64,000 bases of DNA from positions 1,116,001-1,180,000 of the forward strand of contig JAXMAN010000001.1 in the NCBI GenBank assembly GCA_046350355.1, read 5' to 3'. Positions 18,124 through 27,267 of this stretch are shown one piece after another (the stretch's first letter is position 1; every line of letters begins with the position of its first letter). Origin of the DNA: UBA966 sp046350355 (lineage in GTDB: Bacteria > Planctomycetota > Phycisphaerae > Phycisphaerales > SM1A02). Made by a program: the position numbers and the translations under genes. The notes under the pieces are model-generated. The model saw only the letters and a list, made by a program, of their open reading frames with translations, did no database searches and had not been told where the DNA came from.

Positions 18124-18786
18124 ATGCCCGGCCCTGTGCTCGAGACTCCTTCTCCCTGGCGAGCTCCTTCGCCGCTCCCCGTGGGTTGCCGCACCGCACG
18201 CATCACGCTGCGCGCCTGGACCCCGCAGGACGCGCCGGCGATGCGCGCCGCGCTCGATGTGGATCGCGAGTCCTTCGAACCGTGGCTGCCGTGGACTTCG
18301 TCGGACAACCGCACGGACGAGGAATGCGTCGCCGCGATCGAGCGCCAGCGCGAGAAGCGCGAGCGCGTCGAGCCGCCCGCGGACGACTTCACGCTGGGGA
18401 TCTTCGACGCGACGACGGGCGAGGCGCTCGGCGGAACGGGGCTGCACCGCATCGTGCACGCCGCCTACGAGGGCGAGATCGGCTACTGGATGCGCGCGGA
18501 CCGTCGCCGGCAGGGACTCTGCAGCGAGGCGGTCGCCGCGCTCATCACCTGGGCCTTCGCGCCGCAGGAGGAGGGCGGCTGGGGACTGCGCCGCATCCAC
18601 ATCCGCTGCGCCGGCGCGAATCACGCGTCGCGTCGCGTGGCCGAATCGCTTGGCCTCGTGCACGAGGCGACGCTGCGCCAGGAGCGCTGGGTCCGCACGC
18701 GCGGCTGGGACGACACGATCGTCTTCGGCGTGCTGCGCGACGAATGGAACGCAGCCCCCGCGGGACTCAAATTCGAGCGCCGATGA
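18124..18786 (+). CDS. GNAT-family N-acetyltransferase (RimJ/RimL-like)
   Basis: The 220-residue protein has the GNAT layout of the ribosomal-protein/antibiotic acetyltransferase branch: TARITLRAWTPQDAPAM at the first strand, IGYWMRADRRRQGLCSEA (acetyl-CoA pyrophosphate loop), RRIHIRCAGANHASRRVAESLG (motif B), and a GW-containing C-terminus. It transfers acetyl from acetyl-CoA to an amine, often the N-terminus of a ribosomal protein; the acceptor is not predictable. The ATG at 18124 is preferred because upstream in-frame sequence is not conserved-looking. It is divergent from the PEP-CTERM gene across a relatively AT-rich patch (about 18035-18060) that may hold both promoters. Confidence 0.88.
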   Translation: MPGPVLETPSPWRAPSPLPVGCRTARITLRAWTPQDAPAMRAALDVDRESFEPWLPWTSSDNRTDEECVAAIERQREKRERVEPPADDFTLGIFDATTGEALGGTGLHRIVHAAYEGEIGYWMRADRRRQGLCSEAVAALITWAFAPQEEGGWGLRRIHIRCAGANHASRRVAESLGLVHEATLRQERWVRTRGWDDTIVFGVLRDEWNAAPAGLKFERR

Positions 18787-18884
18787 TCCCTGGGATCCCC
18801 GTGCATGCGCGGGGCGAAACGACTGACATCTCCCGCCGCGTTTCATTTCGCGTAGGGTCTTGTGGTTGCACCAGTTGCGAATCG

Positions 18885-18905
18885 TTGCAGATTCACTGGT
18901 GTAAG
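18885..18905 (+). promoter_or_regulatory. 21-bp motif shared with the gene at 22699, upstream of the FG-GAP gene
   Basis: TTGCA-GA-TTCACTGGTGTAAG ends 17 bp before the start at 18923. The minus strand at 22737-22757 carries TTGCA-CT-TTCACTGGTGTAAG, 37 bp before the start of the other dockerin-bearing gene: 19 of 21 bases are identical. It does not fit a standard sigma70 promoter spacing, so an activator or alternative-sigma site, or a leader RNA element, is possible. Confidence 0.6.
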
Positions 18906-18922
18906 TCCCACCGAGCCCCGCC

Positions 18923-20437
18923 ATGCACCGCCACCGTTGCTTCGTCCTCTCCGGGTCCGCGCTCCTCGCCTTCTCCCAGGTCTGCCTCGCGGAGGTGCCG
19001 TGGAGCTTCAACGGCGGGCAGATCCAGGCCAACCTGGGTCTGAGCGTCGCGAACGCCGGCGATGTGAACGGCGACGGCATCGATGACCTGCTCGTCGCGG
19101 CGCCCTACTACGACACGCCGAACCTGGACGCGGGGCGCGTCTACCTTTTCCTCGGGAGCGTCTCCGGTCTGCCGGCGACGCCCTCGTGGAGTGCGGACGG
19201 TCCGCACGCGCTCGCGCAGTTCGGCACCAGCGTGAGCGGCGCGGGCGATGTCAACGGCGACGGCTACGACGATGTCATCATCGGCGCGCCCGGCTACTCC
19301 AACGGACAGACCAACGAGGGCGGGGCCTTCGTCTACCTCGGCGGACCCACCGGCCTCGCCGCCACCTGGGCGTGGAAGTACGAGCCCAACCAGGCCTCCG
19401 CGCGCGCCGGCGTCGCCGTCGCGGGTGCGGGCGACACGAACAACGACGGCTACGCGGATGTGATCGTCGGCGTCTCGCGCTACACGAACCTCGCGCCTGC
19501 CGAGGGACGCGCGACGCTCTTCCGCGGCAGCGCGTCGGGCGTGGTCGCGTCGGCGTCGTGGACCGTCGACTCGAAGCAGGCCGACGCGCACTACGGTAGC
19601 GCGGTCGCCGCGGCCGGCGATGTCAACGGCGACGGCTACGCGGATGTGCTCGTGGGCGCGCCCGAGTTCGACGCGGGCCAGACCGACGAGGGTCGCGCGT
19701 TCCTCTACACGGGCGGCCCGACGGGGCTGACGCCCGTCGCGGTGTGGTCCGCCGAAAGCAACCAGACGGGCGCGCGCTTCGGCGCCGCGCTCGCGGGACT
19801 CGGCGACGTCAACGGCGACGGCTTCGACGACGTGGCGATCGGCGCGTACCTCTACGACGGCGGCGCGACCGATGGCGGCCGTGTCAGCGTGTACCAGGGC
19901 AGCGCGACCGGTCTTCCCGCGACGACGACCTGGACCGTCGACCTGGCGCAGGGTGGCGCGAACCTGGGCGTGAGCGTCGCGCGCGCGGGCGATGTCAACG
20001 GCGACGGCTACGACGACCTCGTCGCAGGCGCCTTCGGCTTCGACAACGGCCAGCTCAACGAAGGACTCGTGCGCGTCTGGACCGGCTCCGCGACGGGGCT
20101 GGGCATGACGGCCTTCGCGAACGACGAGTGCGACCAGACCGGCGCCTTCCTGGGCTACGCGGTCGCCGGCGGCGACTTCGACGGCGACGGCGCGGCGGAC
20201 GTCGTCGGCGGCGCGCCCTACGCGGACGCGCCCAACGGCGACGACGGCATCGTCTTCGTCTACCGCGGCCACGCGCCGCTGGCGGGCGACATCAACGGCG
20301 ACGGCATCGTCAACGGCGTCGACCTCGGACTTCTGCTGGGTGCGTGGGGCAGCAACGACGTCGGCGCCGACCTCACCCACGACGGGGTGGTGAACGGCGC
20401 CGACATCGGCGTGCTGCTGGGCGGCTGGACCGGCTGA
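18923..20437 (+). CDS. Secreted FG-GAP (integrin-alpha-like) beta-propeller protein with dockerin-like tail
   Basis: The 504-residue protein has a signal peptide ending near CLAEV. About seven FG-GAP repeats follow from residue 30 to 445, each with the Ca-binding GAGDVNGDGYDDVIIGAP pattern. Residues about 450-504 form a dockerin-like double Ca motif: DINGDGIVNGVDLGLLLGAWG, then DLTHDGVVNGADIGVLLGGW. FG-GAP propellers mediate protein or ligand binding at the cell surface; no catalytic motif is seen. The dockerin-like tail is common in Phycisphaerae secreted proteins and may anchor or sort them; no cohesin is visible here. The gene is convergent with, and shares an upstream motif with, the Cys-rich dockerin protein. 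Confidence 0.86.
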   Translation: MHRHRCFVLSGSALLAFSQVCLAEVPWSFNGGQIQANLGLSVANAGDVNGDGIDDLLVAAPYYDTPNLDAGRVYLFLGSVSGLPATPSWSADGPHALAQFGTSVSGAGDVNGDGYDDVIIGAPGYSNGQTNEGGAFVYLGGPTGLAATWAWKYEPNQASARAGVAVAGAGDTNNDGYADVIVGVSRYTNLAPAEGRATLFRGSASGVVASASWTVDSKQADAHYGSAVAAAGDVNGDGYADVLVGAPEFDAGQTDEGRAFLYTGGPTGLTPVAVWSAESNQTGARFGAALAGLGDVNGDGFDDVAIGAYLYDGGATDGGRVSVYQGSATGLPATTTWTVDLAQGGANLGVSVARAGDVNGDGYDDLVAGAFGFDNGQLNEGLVRVWTGSATGLGMTAFANDECDQTGAFLGYAVAGGDFDGDGAADVVGGAPYADAPNGDDGIVFVYRGHAPLAGDINGDGIVNGVDLGLLLGAWGSNDVGADLTHDGVVNGADIGVLLGGWTG

Positions 20438-20455
20438 GCCGGCCGCCGCATCGGA

Positions 20456-22699
20456 TCAGTCGAGCGTCAGGGTCAGCGTGCCCGAGCCGTTGTCGGCGTA
20501 GCTGCCGACGCGGATCTTGTAGGTCACGCCCTTCTCCACCGGCATGTACATGCGCGAGGTGTGCAGGAAGCAGGCTTCGTCCTCGTCGTTGCAGGCGATG
20601 GTCTGCAGGTCGCCGCAGGCGCCGGTGTAGCCGGCGATGCGCGTGTCGAAGTTCGCCTCGTCGCAGGTGGAGACCAGCAGGATGCCGGTCGCCGGCGCGG
20701 TGAACTCGAACCAGACGTCGCGCACGAAGATGAGGCCGAACTCGTTGCACCACTTCGGCAGCAGCGGGCCGCCGCTGGTGGCGTCGACGGTGCTGAAGCT
20801 GGTCGAGCCCAGGCCGATCGGCGTCGCTTCCGAGCAGGTGTCGTTGGCCACCGCGGTGGTGCACGCGCCGCCGCACTGGAGGTTCACGACGTACTCGTTC
20901 TTGCCGGCGCTCGGGCAGTGGTACGGACCCCACGAGCCCAGGAGGATGCCCAGGTCGGCGCCGTCGACGCCGGGAATGGCGTCGAGGTTCGCGCAGGAGT
21001 CGACCGGGCCCCACGAGCCCAGCAGGATGCCCAGGTCGGCGCCGTCGACGACGCCGTCGTTGTTGATGTCGGGGCAGTGGCAGCCCGAGTCGACGCAGGG
21101 CCACGCGAAGGTGGTCTGCGGCGCGACGAAGAGGTACCAGGTGCCCGGCTCGATGCAGACCGTGAAGGTCGCCTCATGGCAGGGGTTGGCCAGGACGTAG
21201 GGGTTGAGCTGCGACCAGCCCGTGCCCGCGACGCAGCCGCCCGTGCCGCCGGTGTCGGAGAGGCCGATCATCAGCGGGAACTGCGCGGTGCCCGAGAAGG
21301 TGATCGTGGAACGCTGCTCGACATGGAGCTCGTACCAGTCGGTGTCCTTGAGTCCGTCGACCGCCCACGCGGTGCCGCGGACCGTCATGCCGCACGAGAT
21401 CGGCTCGAAGGCCGGCGCGCCCTGCGGGCAGAGCGTCGGGCAGAGGATCGGCGCGTAGGTGGAGCACAGCGCGTCCCAGATGACCTCGCAGCAGAACGGG
21501 TCGTAGGTGCAGATCGCCTCCTGGCAGGTGCCGTCGTCGCAGCCGGGCGCCGTGCCCGGGCGGCAGCAGGTGCTGGTGCCCAGGTTGGGCAGGTTGCAGC
21601 CGCCGTTGGTGTCCGCGCCGCAGGGCTCCTGCTCGCGCACCTCGCCGGGGACGGCCGCGAGATCGCAGCTCACGCAGTAGGTCTTGGCCTCGGCGACGCA
21701 GCTGATGTCCCACGCGACGTCGCAGCAGTAGGGGTTGATGCCGCAGACGGTCGTGCAGCAGGTCGCGTCCGCGCAGTAGGGCGCGCCGCTGGCCTCGAAG
21801 CAGCTTCCCGCCTCGGGCGAGCCGCAGGTGGGAGGCACGCACGCCTCGCCGCAGGCGAGCGAGATGTAGTAGTCGTTGTGGCCGCTGTCGCAGGGGAAGC
21901 CGCTGTACGCGGTCGGGGCCACCTGGATCCAGTAGGTGCCGGGGGTCAGGCAGACGCTGATCTCGGCGACGCCGCAGATGCCGGTGAAGTCAAAGGGGCT
22001 GAGCTGGAGCGAGCCGCTGCAGTCGGGCACGCCGTGGTTGTTGGCGATGCCGAAGCGCAGGTCGATCTGCGAGCCGACGGTGATCGTCACGCGGCGCGTG
22101 GTGTCGACGGTGAACTCGTACCAGTCGTTGTCGTGGTCGAAGCCATCCGCCCAGGTCGTGGCGCAGATGGTCTGGCCGCAGCCGATCGCGGTGAACGCCG
22201 GCGGGGCGAGCGTGCAGAGGTTCGGGCAGTACTGCAGCGCGAGCTGCGCGCAGAACTGGTCCCACTCGTACTGGCAGCAGTTGCTCCAGTCCAGGCAGAC
22301 CGCCGCGGCGCAGGTGCCGTCGTCGCAGCCGCCGGTGGGATTGCCCTGGCAGCAGGTGCTGTCGCCGGTGATGGCGCGGTCGCAGCCGCCGTTGATCTGG
22401 GTGCCGCAGGGCTCGCCCTCGGGGATCGCGCCCGGCGGGCAGGCCAGATCGCAGGGCGGGAAGCCGCACAGCGCGATCGCGCGGTTCACGCACGAGACAT
22501 CCCAGGAGGCGTTGCAGCAGTACGGGTCCTCGTTGCAGACCTGCGCGCAGCAGGCGCCGTCGTTGCACCCGGGGTCACCGACCGTGTAGCAGTCGTGGGT
22601 GGCGCCGGTGCAGGTGCCTCCGGCGAAGGCGGCGAGGGGGGAGGCAAGAACGCAAAGCGTTGCTGCGACGAGAGTTCGGGCGCGGTGGAGGGTCAGCAT
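20456..22699 (-). CDS. Cys-rich secreted repeat protein with an internal dockerin-like segment
   Basis: The 747-residue protein has a signal peptide ending near AFAGG. It contains four copies of a Cys-rich module resembling CxxDPYCCNxxWDxxCVxxA, near residues 50-80, 125-155, 310-340 and 395-420. These are followed by beta-rich segments resembling pre-peptidase C-terminal domains (DWYEFTVDTTRRVTITV, DTDWYELHVEQRSTITF). A third such segment (DVWFEFTAPATGILLVSTC) closes the protein. Unusually, a dockerin-like pair (DINNDGVVDGADLGILLGSW and VDGADLGILLGSWG) lies inside the protein near residues 550-600 rather than at the end. The architecture suggests an internal duplication of a Cys module plus beta domain. 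It is probably extracellular and disulfide-stabilised. Function unknown. Confidence 0.82.
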   Translation of the reverse strand: MLTLHRARTLVAATLCVLASPLAAFAGGTCTGATHDCYTVGDPGCNDGACCAQVCNEDPYCCNASWDVSCVNRAIALCGFPPCDLACPPGAIPEGEPCGTQINGGCDRAITGDSTCCQGNPTGGCDDGTCAAAVCLDWSNCCQYEWDQFCAQLALQYCPNLCTLAPPAFTAIGCGQTICATTWADGFDHDNDWYEFTVDTTRRVTITVGSQIDLRFGIANNHGVPDCSGSLQLSPFDFTGICGVAEISVCLTPGTYWIQVAPTAYSGFPCDSGHNDYYISLACGEACVPPTCGSPEAGSCFEASGAPYCADATCCTTVCGINPYCCDVAWDISCVAEAKTYCVSCDLAAVPGEVREQEPCGADTNGGCNLPNLGTSTCCRPGTAPGCDDGTCQEAICTYDPFCCEVIWDALCSTYAPILCPTLCPQGAPAFEPISCGMTVRGTAWAVDGLKDTDWYELHVEQRSTITFSGTAQFPLMIGLSDTGGTGGCVAGTGWSQLNPYVLANPCHEATFTVCIEPGTWYLFVAPQTTFAWPCVDSGCHCPDINNDGVVDGADLGILLGSWGPVDSCANLDAIPGVDGADLGILLGSWGPYHCPSAGKNEYVVNLQCGGACTTAVANDTCSEATPIGLGSTSFSTVDATSGGPLLPKWCNEFGLIFVRDVWFEFTAPATGILLVSTCDEANFDTRIAGYTGACGDLQTIACNDEDEACFLHTSRMYMPVEKGVTYKIRVGSYADNGSGTLTLTLD

Positions 22700-22736
22700 G
22701 TGGGGGCTCTGGGTCCGGAATCGGCCCGAAGGATGC

Positions 22737-22757
22737 CTTACACCAGTGAAAGTGCAA
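22737..22757 (-). promoter_or_regulatory. 21-bp motif shared with 18885-18905, upstream of the Cys-rich gene
   Basis: On the minus strand the bases read TTGCA-CT-TTCACTGGTGTAAG, 37 bp before the ATG at 22699. It is the second copy of the motif upstream of the FG-GAP gene, in the same orientation relative to its gene. Confidence 0.6.
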
Positions 22758-22824
22758 GGAAAACCCCGGCGGTTCCTTTCAGACCCGCGCCCGCACCGGA
22801 AAGCGATCGGGAGACGGCGGTCGC

Positions 22825-24027
22825 TCAGGGCTTCTTCGGGGGGGCGCGAGGCGTGGGGGTGACCACGATGCCCTCGGGGAGCTGGCGGCTGAGGTTGACC
22901 GCCACGCGGGTGCCGGGCTCGAGCCCGCCGAGCACCTCGACCTGGGAACCCGTGTCGCGGCCGATCGTCACGGGCAGGTAGCGCAGCGACTGCTTCTCGT
23001 CGATCACCGCGATGGTCTGCTTCCCGGCTCGGATCAGGACCGCCTCGCCGGGCACGAGCGTGGTGCGCTGCGCGCGGGGCAGCTCGAGCGCGGCCTCGGC
23101 GAACATCCCGGGCAGGAGCGCGTGGTCGGCGTTCTCCAGGCGCGACTCCACCAGGCGCGTGCGCGTGACCTCGTCCAACGCGGGGGCGGCGCGCACGACG
23201 GTGCTCGGGAAGGGACGCCCGGCGAGCTCGCGCACGGTGAAGGTGACCTTCACGCCGGGCACGGCCGCTGCGGCGAGCGTCTGCGGAACGTCGACGAAGG
23301 CGCGGATCTCGTGCCGGTCGGTGACGCGGAAGATCGGGCGGCTGCCGTCGGTCTTGTCGGCGACGACGAGCGCGCCTGCGTCGTAGTTGCGCTCGGTGAC
23401 CTCGCCGTCGAAGGGCGCGACGATGCGCGCGAGCGCCTTCTGCGCGGCCAGGCGGCGGCCCTCCGCCTCGGCGGCGGCGAGGTCCGCGCGCGCGGCGGCG
23501 AGGCTGGCGGCGTCGCTGCGCTCGTTGGCGGCGGCCTCGTCGATGGTCTGCTGCGAGATCGCGCGCGCGTCGCCGACGCTGCGCAGGCGCGCGAGCGTGG
23601 CGGTCGCGAGGTCCAGCTTCGCCTGCGCGAGCTCGATCTTCGCCTGCGCCACCATGCGGGAGCTCTCGTTCTGCTCGATCTGGCGGTCGAGCACGGGCGT
23701 CTGGATCTCCGTCAGGAGCTGCCCGGCCTTCACCGTGTCGCCCAGGTCCGCGCGCATCGGGCCGAGGTAGCCGCCCACCTGCGCGTAGAGGGCGGTCTGC
23801 TGCAGCGCCTCCATGCGCGCGGGCAGCGTGACGCGCACCGTCTCGGGCGCCGCGACGGCCTCGACGAAGAGCACCGCCGGCGCCTGCGCGACCGCCTCCG
23901 CGGTTTCGGCCGCGAGCGCGCGCTGGCGCCCGAGCGCGGGCAGCACGCCCGCGAGCACCACGACGACGCCGATGGCGCCGAGCAGCCCGGCGAGCGCGTA
24001 GGGGACCGACCGCTTCGAGAGGCTCAT
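22825..24027 (-). CDS. RND efflux periplasmic adaptor (membrane fusion protein)
   Basis: The 400-residue adaptor links the inner-membrane RND pump to an outer-membrane channel. It has an N-terminal membrane anchor (about residues 9-30), the lipoyl half-motif VGGYLGPMRADLGDTVKAGQLL (near 85), a coiled-coil hairpin rich in Ala/Glu/Arg (about 115-200), the second lipoyl half (IVAPFDGEVTERNYDAGALV), and beta-barrel and membrane-proximal domains ending in EVLGGLEPGTRVAVNL. The start at 24027 overlaps the pump stop (ATGA), so the gene order is pump then adaptor, on the minus strand. The C-terminus is Pro/Lys-rich. Substrate unknown. The neighbouring TetR protein probably controls expression. Confidence 0.93.
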   Translation of the reverse strand: MSLSKRSVPYALAGLLGAIGVVVVLAGVLPALGRQRALAAETAEAVAQAPAVLFVEAVAAPETVRVTLPARMEALQQTALYAQVGGYLGPMRADLGDTVKAGQLLTEIQTPVLDRQIEQNESSRMVAQAKIELAQAKLDLATATLARLRSVGDARAISQQTIDEAAANERSDAASLAAARADLAAAEAEGRRLAAQKALARIVAPFDGEVTERNYDAGALVVADKTDGSRPIFRVTDRHEIRAFVDVPQTLAAAAVPGVKVTFTVRELAGRPFPSTVVRAAPALDEVTRTRLVESRLENADHALLPGMFAEAALELPRAQRTTLVPGEAVLIRAGKQTIAVIDEKQSLRYLPVTIGRDTGSQVEVLGGLEPGTRVAVNLSRQLPEGIVVTPTPRAPPKKP

Positions 24028-27000
24028 GCGCCCGCTCCTTCCAGCCGCGCGATCTCCTCGGCCGATGCGCGCCGCGGCGCGCGCACCCGCAGGACGCTGT
24101 AGATGACGGGGACGACCAGCAGCGTGACGAGCGTCGCCACGAGCAGGCCGCCGATGACGGCGCGGCCCAGCGGCGCGTTCTGCTCGCCGCCCTCGCCCAT
24201 GCCCAGCGCCATCGGCACCATGCCGGCGATCATCGCGGCGGCCGTCATCAGCACCGGGCGCAGGCGCGTGGTGCCGGCGGCGAAGGCCGCGGTGCGCGCG
24301 CAGTCGCCCTCCAGGCGGCGGTCGTTGGCGAAGGTGACCACCAGGATGCTGTTGGCGGTGCCGACGCCGACGCACATGATCGCGCCCATCAGGCTCGGGA
24401 CGCTGAAGGTGGTGCCCGTGCACAGCAGCATGAAGATGACGCCGGCGAGCGCTCCGGGGACGGCGAAGATGATCACCAGCGGGTCGACCCAGCTCTGGAA
24501 GTTGACGACCATCAGGAAGTAGACCAGCAGCACGGCCGCGACCAGCCCCACGGCCAGGCCGAGGAAGCTCGTGCGCATGCTCTCGTACTGGCCGCGGATC
24601 ACGACGGTCGTGCCGCGCGGCAGGTCCTTGCGGACCTCGTCGACGATCCGCTCGACCTGGCGCCCGACGGTCGCGAGGTCGGTGCCGACCGCGCTCACGA
24701 GCACGTCGTAGACCGGCTGCACGTTGTAGTGGCTGACCGCGACCGGGGTCGCGCCGCGCGCGACGGTGGCGACGCTCTGGAGCTGGTGCCCGACGCCGCC
24801 CGCGCCCGAGCCGGGCAGCGGCGTGTTGGAGAGGTCGTCCATCTCCTCGAAGCGCGCGAAGGGCGTCTGCACGGTGATCGTGTAGTTGACGCCGTTCCGG
24901 GGATTGAGCCAGTAGTTGGGGGCGGCCTGCGCGCTGCCGCTGAGGCTCGTGAGCATGCTGCTGGCGACGTCGCGCTGCGAGAGGCCTAGCTGCAGCGCGC
25001 GCGTGCGGTCCACGAGCACCTTGATCTCGGGGGCGAAGGGGACCTGCATGAGGTGCACGTCCGCCGCGCCCGGGACGCCGCGCAGCCGGTCCTGCAGGAG
25101 CTGCGCGATGCGCAGGCCCTCGGTGCGGTCCGAGGACTGCACCTGCACGTCGATCGGCGCGGCGAGGCCGAAGTTGAGGATCTGGCTCACGATGTCCGCG
25201 GGCTGGAAGAAGAACTCCAGGTCGGGGAAGCGCTCGGGAAGCTTCGTGCGCAGGAGCTGCGCGTACTCGCCGGCGGTGCGCGTGCGGTGCTCGGTAAGGG
25301 AGATGAGGATCTCGCCGTCCGCGGGGCCGACGGAGCTGCTGTCGCTGAAGGCGAGGTTCACGCCGCCCGCGGGCAGGCCGATGCTGTCGAGCATCAGCCC
25401 CAGCTCGCGCGGCGGGACGAGCTCGCGGATCGCCTCCTGCACCTCGAGGAAGCGCTGCTCGGTCGCCTCGATGCGCGTGCCGGGCGGGCAGCGCACGTGC
25501 AGGCGCATCTGGCCGGTGTCGACGGTGGGGAAGAAGTCCTGCCCGACCAGCGGCGCGGCGGCGGCGGCGGAGCCCAGCAGCAGCACGAAGGCGGCCAGCG
25601 TCTTCCACCGGTGCGAGAGCGCCCAGTCGATCGCCTCGCGGTACCAGGCGGCGAGCGCGGAGAAGCCGCGGTCGAAGGCGCGGTGCATCGCCCAGATCGG
25701 GCCGCGGCCGCGCCCGTGCCCCTCGCTGGCGTAGACCGCGAGCTCGGGACCCAGCAGGAAGCGCGCCATCGTGGGGACCAGCGTGCGGCTGATGACGTAG
25801 CTCGCCAGCATCGCGAAGACGACCGCGAGCGCCAGCGGCTGGAAGAGGAACTTCGCCGCGCCGCTGATGAAGAAGACCGGCACGAAGACGATGCAGATGC
25901 TCATCGTCGCGACGAAGGCGGGCACGGCGATCTGCTGCGCGCCGTCGAGGATGCTCTGCAGCAGCGACTTGCGCATCCCCATGTTGCGGTGGATGTTCTC
26001 GATCTCGACGGTGGCGTCGTCGACCAGGATGCCCACCGCCAGGCCGAGGCCGCCCAGCGTCATGGTGTTGAGCGTCTCGCCCAGCGCCCACAGGCAGATG
26101 ATCGAGACGAGCATCGACAGGGGGATGCTGATGAAGATGATGACCGTGCTGCGCCAGGAGCCCAGGAAGAGCAGGATCATCGCGCCGGTGAGCAGGCCCG
26201 CGAGCAGCGCCTCCCACGCGACGCCGGAGATCGCCGCGCGCACGAAGAGCGACTGGTCCACCAGCGGCGTGACCTCGAGCTGCGCGGGGAGCGTCGCGAG
26301 GATCGCGGGCAGCGCGGCCTTCACGCGGCTGACGATGTCGAGGGTGCTGTAGCCGGTGGACTTGAGGACGGTGAGCAGCGCCGAGCGCGCGCCGTCGACG
26401 TGCACGACGCTGGTCTGCGTCGCGAAGCCGTCGCGCACGCTGGCCACGTCGCGCAGGTAGATGGTGGTGTCGCCGACCTGCTTGATCGGCAGGTCCGCGA
26501 GCTCCTCGAGCACGTCGGGGCTGCTGTTGGGGCGGACCGAGTACTCCGTGTCGCCGAATCGCACGGTGCCCGCGGGCAGGATCACGTTCTGCGCGTTGAG
26601 CGCGACGCTGACCTCCGCGGGGCTGATGCCGCGCGCGCTGAGCAGGTCGGGGTCGAGGTCCACCATCACCTGGCGCGCCTTGCCGCCCGAGGGGAGCGGG
26701 ACCTGCGCGCCCTGCACGGTCGCCAGGCGCGTGCGGATGAAGTTCAGGCCGAGGTCGTAGACGGCCTGCTCGCCCAGGGTGTCGCTGCGCAGCGCCATCT
26801 GCAGGATGGGCACGTTGCTGGCGCTGTAGCGGATGACCAGCGGGGGGGTCGTGCCCGGCGGCATGATGCGCAGGAGGGTCTGGTTGATCGCGGTGATCTG
26901 CGCGACCGCCGCCTCGATGCGCGTGCCGGGCTGGAAGTAGACGCGGATGACGGCGACGCCCACGAGCGAGGTGCTCTCGATGTGCTCGATGCCGTTGACC

Positions 27001-27221
27001 GTGGTGGTCATGGCGCGCTCGCTGATGGTCACCAGGCGCCGCTCCATCTCCTCGGGGGAGATCCCGTTGTAGGTCCAGATGACGCTGACGACGGGGATGT
27101 CCACCTCCGGGAAGATGTCCGTGGGCATGCGCAGGACCGCCAGGACGCCGGAGAGGGCGACCACGATGGCCGCCACCACGAAGGTGTAGGGCCGGCGGAG
27201 GGCGAGTCGGACGATCCACAT
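24024..27221 (-). CDS. RND-family efflux pump, inner-membrane transporter (AcrB/MMPL-type)
   Basis: The 1065-residue proton-driven exporter starts MWIVRLALRRPYTFVVAAIVV. It shows the RND plan: one N-terminal helix, a large periplasmic loop, six helices including the proton-relay region (GLGLAVGILVDDATVEIENI, with Asp pair), then the same order repeated (second set with GAIMCVGVGTANSILVV). Length and motifs match the hydrophobe/amphiphile efflux class; substrate cannot be read from sequence. The longer frame running to 27440 crosses the operator and the TetR start and is not the gene. It is the first gene of the minus-strand arm, 20 bp from the TetR operator at 27241-27264. Confidence 0.94.
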   Translation of the reverse strand: MWIVRLALRRPYTFVVAAIVVALSGVLAVLRMPTDIFPEVDIPVVSVIWTYNGISPEEMERRLVTISERAMTTTVNGIEHIESTSLVGVAVIRVYFQPGTRIEAAVAQITAINQTLLRIMPPGTTPPLVIRYSASNVPILQMALRSDTLGEQAVYDLGLNFIRTRLATVQGAQVPLPSGGKARQVMVDLDPDLLSARGISPAEVSVALNAQNVILPAGTVRFGDTEYSVRPNSSPDVLEELADLPIKQVGDTTIYLRDVASVRDGFATQTSVVHVDGARSALLTVLKSTGYSTLDIVSRVKAALPAILATLPAQLEVTPLVDQSLFVRAAISGVAWEALLAGLLTGAMILLFLGSWRSTVIIFISIPLSMLVSIICLWALGETLNTMTLGGLGLAVGILVDDATVEIENIHRNMGMRKSLLQSILDGAQQIAVPAFVATMSICIVFVPVFFISGAAKFLFQPLALAVVFAMLASYVISRTLVPTMARFLLGPELAVYASEGHGRGRGPIWAMHRAFDRGFSALAAWYREAIDWALSHRWKTLAAFVLLLGSAAAAAPLVGQDFFPTVDTGQMRLHVRCPPGTRIEATEQRFLEVQEAIRELVPPRELGLMLDSIGLPAGGVNLAFSDSSSVGPADGEILISLTEHRTRTAGEYAQLLRTKLPERFPDLEFFFQPADIVSQILNFGLAAPIDVQVQSSDRTEGLRIAQLLQDRLRGVPGAADVHLMQVPFAPEIKVLVDRTRALQLGLSQRDVASSMLTSLSGSAQAAPNYWLNPRNGVNYTITVQTPFARFEEMDDLSNTPLPGSGAGGVGHQLQSVATVARGATPVAVSHYNVQPVYDVLVSAVGTDLATVGRQVERIVDEVRKDLPRGTTVVIRGQYESMRTSFLGLAVGLVAAVLLVYFLMVVNFQSWVDPLVIIFAVPGALAGVIFMLLCTGTTFSVPSLMGAIMCVGVGTANSILVVTFANDRRLEGDCARTAAFAAGTTRLRPVLMTAAAMIAGMVPMALGMGEGGEQNAPLGRAVIGGLLVATLVTLLVVPVIYSVLRVRAPRRASAEEIARLEGAGA

Positions 27222-27240
27222 GGGAGGGTGCTTGCCTGAC

Positions 27241-27264
27241 TTACGGTGTAAGGTTACACTGTAA
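27241..27264. promoter_or_regulatory. TetR operator palindrome between the two efflux arms
   Basis: TTACGGTGTAA (27241-27251), GG, TTACACTGTAA (27254-27264): 11-bp arms with one mismatch. It fills most of the 46-bp gap between the divergent starts at 27221 (pump) and 27268 (TetR), so one bound repressor could shut off both arms. Confidence 0.82.
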
Positions 27265-27267
27265 GGC

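Noticed and set aside
22825..27219. A 1464-residue open frame across the RND pump gene
   Set aside because: Its N-terminal two thirds are low-complexity Arg/Ala sequence out of frame with the pump; only the adaptor part from 24027 shows real family motifs.
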